Shown here: positions 50,877 to 54,743 of the stretch, in pieces | Position numbering within the stretch: position 1 is the first letter of the stretch | How the letters are laid out: every line of letters begins with the position of its first letter | Source of the DNA: an uncultured bacterium | Lineage (GTDB): Bacteria; Planctomycetota; Phycisphaerae; Phycisphaerales; UBA1924 | Direction of reading: 5' to 3' | Assembly: GCA_903834785.1 (NCBI GenBank) | Contig: CAILKP010000004.1 | Coordinates: 1-54,743, forward strand | Length of the DNA stretch: 54,743 nucleotides | Program-made: the position numbers and the translations under genes | Notes under the pieces: model-generated | What the model was told of the DNA's origin: nothing | Database searches by the model: none | What the model saw: only the letters and a program-made list of their open reading frames with translations

Positions 50877-53372
50877 ATGAGTTACCGCGTTCTTGCTCGT
50901 CGCCTCCGCCCCTGCGTTGCTTCCCCGGCCCTGCTGATGGTGCTCGCCGCCGCCGGCGCCGCACGGGCCCAGACCGTCCCGCTCAACGGCTGGCAACAGA
51001 CCTTCGCCGACGAGTTCGAGCGGCCGACGCTGGACACCGCACGGTGGAACATCGCCAACTACGCCGCTCCGCACAACGGCGAGGCCCAGTACTACTCGCC
51101 GGCCAACATCGGCATCGTCGCAGGGGCCATGCGCATCACCAGTGAGCGTCGCAACATCGGCGGACGCGAGTTCGCCTCGGGCAACATCACGACGCGCGAC
51201 AAGTTCGCCCAGACGTTTGGCCGCTTTGAGATGCGGGCCAAGCTCCCCGGCACGCAGGGTCTGTGGCCGGCTTTCTGGCTGCTGCCCAACACCGGCGCCT
51301 GGCCGCCGGAGATCGACATCATGGAGCTGCTCGGCCACCAGCCCTCCACCGTGTACTTCACCAACCACTGGGGCACGTACCCCGCCGTGGCCAGCGATTC
51401 CAAGTCGTTCACCGGTGCCAACTTCACCACCGGCTACCACACCTTCGCCGTTGAGTGGTCGCCCGGCCGGCTCGAGTTCTTCGTCGATGGTGTCAAGCGC
51501 GCCACCAACACCGGCGGCGTCCCGGCCGAGCCGTTCTACATCATTCTCAACACGGCAGTGGGGGGCCAGTGGCCCGGCTACCCCAACGCCAGCACCGTCT
51601 TCCCGCAGTACTTTGATGCCAAGTACGTTCGCGCGTACACCCGCACGCTCTTCAACCCCGGGTTTGACAACTTCGGCCCCTCCAACACCGTCGCGTTCGA
51701 TGGCTGGCAGCGCTTCGGCACCACCGCCACCAACACCACCATCACCCGCACCGGAGGCACATCCGCCAAACTCAGCGGCGGCACCAGCGGCGTCTATCAG
51801 GACACGCCCGCCCGCCCCGGTGACCGCTGGCGTGCAACCGCGTGGTGGAACAACTCCGCGACGGAGCCCATGGCCGGTGCCAACCGCGCCAGCACCGACA
51901 TCGAGTGGATCAACGCCTCCGGCGGAATCATCTCCATCATCTCGGCACCCGCCATCGATGCCGCCAGCCCGCGCGATCTCTGGATCCCCAGCATGGTCGA
52001 GGGCACCGCCCCGGCCGGAACCGTTTCCGCCCGCACCGTCCTGCGGTACACCCGCCCTGCCTCCGCCGCCGGCGCGGCTTTCGTTGACGATGTCGACTTG
52101 CAGCGCATGAACATCAACACCACGCTCGAGGACCGCGGCAGCACTGGCACCGTCGCGCTCTCGGGCTGGAGTACCTACGGCTCAGCCTCCGCCTCGTTTA
52201 ACTTTCGCCGCTCCGGCACGCTCGCCGCCCGACTGACCGGCCGCAACATCGCTGGCGGCAGCACCTCCGGCATCTCGCAGGATTTCCCTGTCCGCCCCGG
52301 CCAAGTCTGGCACGCCGGCACCTGGTGGCTGCACCCCGCCAGCGACCGCCTGCAAGGTGCCAACACCACGCAGGTCAATATCGAGTGGCTCGATTCCGGC
52401 AAGGCCAACATCGGCACCTCCAGCGTCGCCGCCCTCTCGGCGGCAAGCCCCACCGACCAGTTCATCAGCACGCCCATCACCGCCGCGGCACCGGCCGGCG
52501 CCGTCTGGGCCCGGCTCGCGCTGAATCTCAACCAGCCCGCGCTCAGCCCCGGCACCGCGTATGTGGATGACCCCTTCCTGACCAACCTGCTGGCCAACAG
52601 CACGTTCGAGGATCAGGGCCCCACGGAGAACGAGCCGCTCTACGGCTGGACCGGCTTTGGCAACCGCTTTGGCGATGCCCGGCTCATCCGCACTGGAACG
52701 GTCGCGGCAAAGCTCTTTGGCACCTTCACCAGCGCCACGGGCGACAGCCAGCCCAGCGGCCTGAGCCAGGTCTTTTCAACTCAGCCCGGCCAGCGCTGGC
52801 GAGCCTCCGCCTGGTTCGCCCATCTCGCTGATGACCGCCTCGCCGGTGGCAACACCGCCTGGGTTAAGCTCGAGTGGCTCAATGCCTCCGGCGGCATCAT
52901 CGCCGCCGACCAGACCGCCGGCCTGACTGCGGCCAGCCCCACCGGTGTGTACTCGCAGTCCACCGTTGAATCCACCGCCCCCGCGGGCGCCACCCGCGGC
53001 CGCCTGGTCCTGCTGTTCACGCAGACCGGCTTCAGCGGGGGTGCCGCGCTCATCGATGATGTGACGCTCGAACCCATCACCCCCTGCGGCGACGCGGTCG
53101 CGCTGGATGTTGCCCCATCAACAACGCCCTGCGCACCCGCCGCCTGCTCCCCGGCCGATGTCGCCGGCGGCGGCCCCGCGGGCGACCAGCCCGACGGCAC
53201 GGTCGACGGCTCCGACTTCATCGCCTTCATCAACTCCTTTGGCATCGGCGATGCAGCGGTTGACCCACTGGCCGACATCGCCGGCGGCGGCCCCACCGGC
53301 GAACAGCCCGATGGCACCATCGACGGATCCGACTTCATCGCGTTCATCAACGCGTTTGCGATCGGGTGCTAG
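50877..53372 (+). CDS. Secreted GH16 glycoside hydrolase with three beta-sandwich modules and dockerin-like tail
   Basis: An 831-residue exported enzyme. The signal peptide is about 1-31 (ends AAGAARAQ). The GH16 domain (about 35-265) has the catalytic motif EIDIME (E145 nucleophile, D147, E150 acid/base), typical of beta-1,3-glucanase, agarase or carrageenase-type enzymes acting on algal polysaccharides. Three similar modules of about 150 residues follow (about 265-425, 430-585 and 590-735), each with WRASAWF/WHAGTWW-type motifs and a VDD phrase, likely carbohydrate-binding. The C-terminus has two DGTVDGSDFIAFIN repeats and ends in Gly-Cys. The ATG at 50865 is an alternative start. Confidence 0.93.
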   Translation: MSYRVLARRLRPCVASPALLMVLAAAGAARAQTVPLNGWQQTFADEFERPTLDTARWNIANYAAPHNGEAQYYSPANIGIVAGAMRITSERRNIGGREFASGNITTRDKFAQTFGRFEMRAKLPGTQGLWPAFWLLPNTGAWPPEIDIMELLGHQPSTVYFTNHWGTYPAVASDSKSFTGANFTTGYHTFAVEWSPGRLEFFVDGVKRATNTGGVPAEPFYIILNTAVGGQWPGYPNASTVFPQYFDAKYVRAYTRTLFNPGFDNFGPSNTVAFDGWQRFGTTATNTTITRTGGTSAKLSGGTSGVYQDTPARPGDRWRATAWWNNSATEPMAGANRASTDIEWINASGGIISIISAPAIDAASPRDLWIPSMVEGTAPAGTVSARTVLRYTRPASAAGAAFVDDVDLQRMNINTTLEDRGSTGTVALSGWSTYGSASASFNFRRSGTLAARLTGRNIAGGSTSGISQDFPVRPGQVWHAGTWWLHPASDRLQGANTTQVNIEWLDSGKANIGTSSVAALSAASPTDQFISTPITAAAPAGAVWARLALNLNQPALSPGTAYVDDPFLTNLLANSTFEDQGPTENEPLYGWTGFGNRFGDARLIRTGTVAAKLFGTFTSATGDSQPSGLSQVFSTQPGQRWRASAWFAHLADDRLAGGNTAWVKLEWLNASGGIIAADQTAGLTAASPTGVYSQSTVESTAPAGATRGRLVLLFTQTGFSGGAALIDDVTLEPITPCGDAVALDVAPSTTPCAPAACSPADVAGGGPAGDQPDGTVDGSDFIAFINSFGIGDAAVDPLADIAGGGPTGEQPDGTIDGSDFIAFINAFAIGC
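53283..53372 (+). repeat. Direct repeat: shared C-terminal cassette (copy 1)
   Basis: The last 90 bases of the GH16 gene, including its stop codon, match the last 90 bases of the next gene (54416-54505) with two differences. Confidence 0.9.
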
Positions 53373-53530
53373 AGACTCGTGGAACTCACCTGTGAGATCC
53401 TGACTCGGATGCAGGCCCGCCGCTCGCGACTGTTACGCTGCGTCTACGCTTGTTGTACAGGAGCGTGCTTCGGGCCCATCAGCCACCCCAAACGCGGTGT
53501 TGAGGCTCGAGCAACGCGGCCCACGAAAAC

Positions 53531-53536
53531 AAGGAG
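53531..53536 (+). promoter_or_regulatory. Ribosome-binding site AAGGAG
   Basis: AAGGAG six bases before the ATG at 53543, fixing that start. Confidence 0.75.
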
Positions 53537-53542
53537 CCAGAG

Positions 53543-54505
53543 ATGATGCCGACTGGAATCGCCTCAACGTCCGCGACCGCAGCGGTGCCGTGCGCCACAT
53601 CGCACCGTTCGATCGGCCGCCGCGGGTACATCATGGCGATGGTGCTCGCCGGGCTGGCCTCGCCGGCCTTCGCTCAGCTGGATCTCACCTCGTGGACGCT
53701 CGTCGATCCGTACAACCGCTGGGCCAAGAGCCACCCCACGCCGACGAGTTGCCGGATGGATGAAACCGCCAGCAGTTCAGTCGTCGGTCCCGGCTGGATT
53801 GTCAGCCCGTTTGTGCTCCCGGCGACCGCCACATTCGAGATCACCGTCCAGGCCACCGGCAACGGCGACGACGACTTCATCGGCATCGCCTTTTCCTGGC
53901 AATCAAGTTCGCAGCACATGCTGCTGGACTGGAAAAAGGGGACACAGAGCTTTGACTGGGGCGATCCTGTCTTGATCAACGACGACAGCGCCGAAGCCGG
54001 CATGAAGGTCAAGAAGATAAACGGTGCCTTCACGCGCGACGGCCTGTGGGGTGGCAGTGATGGACTCGGCGTCACCACCACCGCCGGCCCGCTCGCCCCC
54101 GGTTGGTCAGACAACGCCATCTACCGCTTTGAGGTTTCGATCACCCCCGGTCGCGCCGTCATCCGCCGCGGCGGCACGCAGATCTTCGATATCACTGACG
54201 CCGGCATCACCGCCGGACGAATCGGGTTCTACGCCTTCAGCCAGGACAACGTGCTGTTCTCCGACGTTCACGCCAGCGCGCCCTCCACCGCATGTTCACC
54301 GGCCGATGTCGCCCCGCCCGGCGGCGACGGCACTGTCGATGGCTCCGACTTCATCGCCTTCATCAACAGCTTCGCCATCGGCGACGCCAGCGTTGATCCC
54401 GTGGCGGACATCACCGGCGGCGGCCCCACCGGCGAGCAGCCCGATGGCACCATCGACGGCTCCGACTTCATCGCGTTCATCAACGCGTTTGCGATCGGGT
54501 GCTAG
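53543..54505 (+). CDS. Secreted thrombospondin C-terminal-like domain protein with dockerin-like tail
   Basis: A 320-residue exported protein. The signal segment is long (about 1-45; MAMVLAGLASPAFAQ ends it). Residues 46-245 form a concanavalin-like beta-sandwich of the thrombospondin C-terminal type (DDDFIGIAFSWQSSSQHML, DWKKGTQSFDW, YRFEVSITPGRAVIRR). The last 75 residues contain two DGSDFIAFIN repeats with an Asp-rich, EF-hand-like loop and end in Gly-Cys, the same cassette as in the GH16 protein upstream. A surface-binding or matrix role is inferred. It is separated from the GH16 gene by 170 bases; an octamer array begins five bases after its stop. Confidence 0.86.
   Translation: MMPTGIASTSATAAVPCATSHRSIGRRGYIMAMVLAGLASPAFAQLDLTSWTLVDPYNRWAKSHPTPTSCRMDETASSSVVGPGWIVSPFVLPATATFEITVQATGNGDDDFIGIAFSWQSSSQHMLLDWKKGTQSFDWGDPVLINDDSAEAGMKVKKINGAFTRDGLWGGSDGLGVTTTAGPLAPGWSDNAIYRFEVSITPGRAVIRRGGTQIFDITDAGITAGRIGFYAFSQDNVLFSDVHASAPSTACSPADVAPPGGDGTVDGSDFIAFINSFAIGDASVDPVADITGGGPTGEQPDGTIDGSDFIAFINAFAIGC
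54416..54505 (+). repeat. Direct repeat: shared C-terminal cassette (copy 2)
   Basis: A copy of 53283-53372 with two base differences, including the stop codon. Confidence 0.9.
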
Positions 54506-54510
54506 CCGAG

Positions 54511-54550
54511 GGCAAATGGCCAAATGACCGAATTGCCAAATGGCCAAATT
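54511..54550 (+). repeat. Octanucleotide tandem array C, left arm (5 units)
   Basis: Units ggcaaatg, gccaaatg, accgaatt, gccaaatg, gccaaatt in register, starting five bases after the stop codon at 54505. Confidence 0.8.
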
Positions 54551-54567
54551 TGAAGGCAAAAGACCTC

Positions 54568-54603
54568 GGCCCCCGCGCTCACCACGCGGGGGCCTTCTTC
54601 TTT
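54568..54603 (+). terminator. Rho-independent terminator between inverted octamer arms
   Basis: A 10-bp stem (54568-54577 with 54585-54594), a 7-base loop and TTCTTCTTT after it. It lies 62 bases past the stop of the preceding gene. Confidence 0.9.
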
Positions 54604-54654
54604 GACCATTTGCCGATTTGGCAATTTGGTAATTTGGCCCTTTGGCCACTTGGG
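54599..54654 (-). repeat. Octanucleotide tandem array C, right arm (7 units, inverted)
   Basis: Seven octamers in register on the plus strand: tctttgac, catttgcc, gatttggc, aatttggt, aatttggc, cctttggc, cacttggg. They read as GCCAAAKK-type units on the minus strand, inverted relative to the left arm across the terminator. Confidence 0.8.
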
Positions 54655-54743
54655 GCCTGTGATCTAACCCGGCTTTCTGTCGCTGGGAGTCGGAATCGAA
54701 GTTTACAGGTGCAAGCAACCGGCTCGCGTGCTTGCTTCCGAGC
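54655..54743. other. Window end, no gene recognised
   Basis: 89 bases to the edge. A GCAAGCA/TGCTTGC inverted repeat lies near the end (54713-54736); it could belong to a feature cut off by the window. Confidence 0.25.

Overview
The window is GC-rich DNA from a member of the Planctomycetota, most likely class Phycisphaerae. That placement is an inference. It rests on two secreted proteins ending in a dockerin-like cassette with a terminal Gly-Cys, paired fibro-slime proteins, many secreted proteins of unknown function, several genes without Shine-Dalgarno sites, and housekeeping genes scattered rather than in classical operons. No mobile element, phage gene or CRISPR array was seen.

Layout. 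1-7.9 kb: tRNA-Ser(GGA) with terminator, murA, two tandem fibro-slime genes, a membrane-anchored SurA/PpiD-like folding factor and rpsD. 7.9-11.8 kb: a pseudokinase, a membrane-embedded P-loop NTPase and an HlyD-type adaptor, all on the same strand. 12-21.7 kb: an STN-domain secreted protein, full-length gcvP, a SPOR-like membrane protein, ligA and an enlarged miaB. 21.7-31 kb: a low-GC orphan gene, an amidohydrolase, an mraZ standing apart from any division cluster, a striking array of GGA-loop hairpins behind it, an extended SDR, a secreted protein, a DUF2721 protein, a methyltransferase, ispF and a lipoprotein. 31-39.2 kb: trmD, envelope-sugar genes (galE, a two-domain glycosyltransferase and a further GT4), two DedA proteins and a small coiled-coil protein. 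39.7-46 kb: a DUF3553 protein, rpoZ, a CoaC decarboxylase, a large transmembrane Ser/Thr kinase with TPR-like tail, and an FkbM methyltransferase. 46-54.7 kb: a secreted protein, trxB, an orphan MalK/UgpC ATPase, a small membrane protein, a GH16 hydrolase and a thrombospondin-C-like protein.

The most unusual signals are not ordinary genes. (i) 24626-24872 can fold into five hairpins. Four have the constant loop AUGGAU on stems of different sequence, the other has a GGA loop, and a strong terminator follows. This is the architecture of CsrA/RsmA-sequestering RNAs. (ii) Octanucleotide tandem arrays of the form GCCAAAKK lie in strict 8-base register at three places (152-215, 11816-11855, 54511-54654), each next to a gene end. 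(iii) The plus strand is G-rich on the left and C-rich on the right whatever the gene orientation, as expected if the window crosses the replication terminus region. (iv) Five genes have a TANNNT hexamer 6-7 bases before the start codon and no Shine-Dalgarno, suggesting leaderless mRNAs.

Functions were assigned by reading translated sequence and motifs only; no database search was possible.
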